Below, in pieces: positions 63,191-64,000 of a DNA stretch of 64,000 bases. The DNA lies in contig CM049306.1 in assembly GCA_026874595.1 (NCBI GenBank), forward strand, positions 93,859,642 through 93,923,641. Direction: 5' to 3'. The notes under the pieces are model-generated. The model made no database searches and had not been told where the DNA came from. It was given only the letters and a program-made list of their open reading frames with translations. The stretch is from Sipunculus nudus. Its lineage: Eukaryota > Annelida > Sipuncula > Golfingiida > Sipunculidae. Position 1 is the first letter of the stretch; each line of letters begins with the position of its first letter. A program made the position numbers and the translations under genes.

Positions 63191-63906
63191 ACATGTTATT
63201 ATAACGGAAATCTAATTTCCACTAGAAAGGGAATAAAAAATTACCTTTAAAACACAGTGAATTGGAGGATTCTATAACATGCACTGTCCTGTAAACAGGT
63301 TATCCTCGGATAATACACATACTACAAAGACAAATCACTGAACAGAAAGAGCGTTCCAGGAGAGCTTCGGGGCATATTTGTTATGGTAATTGATATTAAC
63401 GAAAAAGGGCTTGGACAAGTCCTTTAGCTGCTCCAATGCGGCTCTCACAAATTGCTGCTCGGCCTCGTGTTACATGGGGCAACTTGTGTCGTCAGGCGTA
63501 GCAGCCTATTATAAACACTCCAGATGTAATCAAGACGCTGGGATATGGCGTCATGCCTACCCCGGTTAAATATCTCCAGGCGTGCTCCCGTGACCTCCGT
63601 TTTTATTGTACGCAGGGGTTCTTTTGCTCTAAGCCAATAACAAACCTTGCCTGGGATAAAATTTACACCTGCTTTAATGCAAAAACATTTTCTCGTTCAT
63701 TGACTGAAATGGTATTTAAATGTGTCTATCTCAATATGGGGTTTGTCCAACTCAGAAACAATTCTATGCCTCCTGTCGTTTCGCGTGTTTCGTTCCTATC
63801 GCTTTGTTCAACAGTTTTCTTCTAGTCTAGGCATTACTATCACTACTGTATTTCTAACACATCTAACACTACCGTATTTCATACAGAACTAAAACTACAC
63901 ACACAT

Positions 63907-63909
<3 letters not shown>
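63191..63909. other. No gene seen
   Basis: Unassigned. The 90-codon frame at 63553-63825 has an ATG but no recognisable family or splice support. Confidence 0.4.

Positions 63910-63964
<55 letters not shown>
63910..63964. repeat. (TA)n microsatellite
   Basis: More than 25 TA dinucleotides with one TTT interruption near the end. Confidence 0.95.
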
Positions 63965-64000
63965 ACGGATGTGAAAACAATCTGATGTCTGTGATATAAA

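Overview
This is eukaryotic nuclear DNA from an animal. It has spliced GT-AG exons, long introns, AT-rich intergenic sequence, microsatellites and many DNA-transposon-derived repeats. Several repeat plans recall bivalve and other molluscan genomes: terminal blocks of CGTC/GTCCGTC followed by degenerate tandem monomers, and pearl/Helentron-like elements with a tandem core. A lophotrochozoan, probably a mollusc, is my best guess; this is inference from repeat style, not proof.

Only one protein-coding gene could be supported. It lies on the + strand, with eight coding exons between 6915 and 18512, and encodes a 272-residue homologue of POLR1G (RPA34/CD3EAP/PAF49), a subunit of RNA polymerase I. 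The reading frame stays open across all seven coding introns, every junction is GT-AG, and an AATAAA lies 14 bases after the stop. A non-coding first exon ending near 6036 is plausible.

Region by region. 1-3470: AT-rich intergenic sequence with CRE-like sites. 3471-5849: two nested DNA transposons, a 2.27 kb Mutator-like element with long terminal inverted repeats and a perfect 9-base target duplication sitting inside the end of a ~100-base hAT-like MITE. 6037-18444: POLR1G introns, loaded with pogo/Tigger-like MITEs, a CCCGC-rich element, a Helentron/pearl-like element and tandem-repeat elements. 18532-20983: intergenic sequence with a foldback element. 20984-29606: a nest of at least three layers, in which repeat family X is split by a Helentron-like element that is itself split by further insertions. 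30217-30315: an 81-base snap-back MITE with a perfect 9-base target duplication. 33440-35871: the undisturbed second copy of family X. 35872-64000: a gene desert holding minisatellites, a SINE-like family in three copies, a Harbinger-like MITE with TTA target duplications, a GCGCGC-rich element, a GGACCG-rich element and a TAATTA-rich stretch (57.7-58.1 kb) that could be a developmental enhancer.

No RNA gene, CRISPR array or multi-gene system was found. The most unusual signal is a higher-order tandem repeat: monomers of about 149 and 129 bases alternate, and each junction carries a 12-base palindrome (GGTGGCGCCACC or a close variant). It forms the core of the Helentron-like elements, and related monomers also occur in family X.
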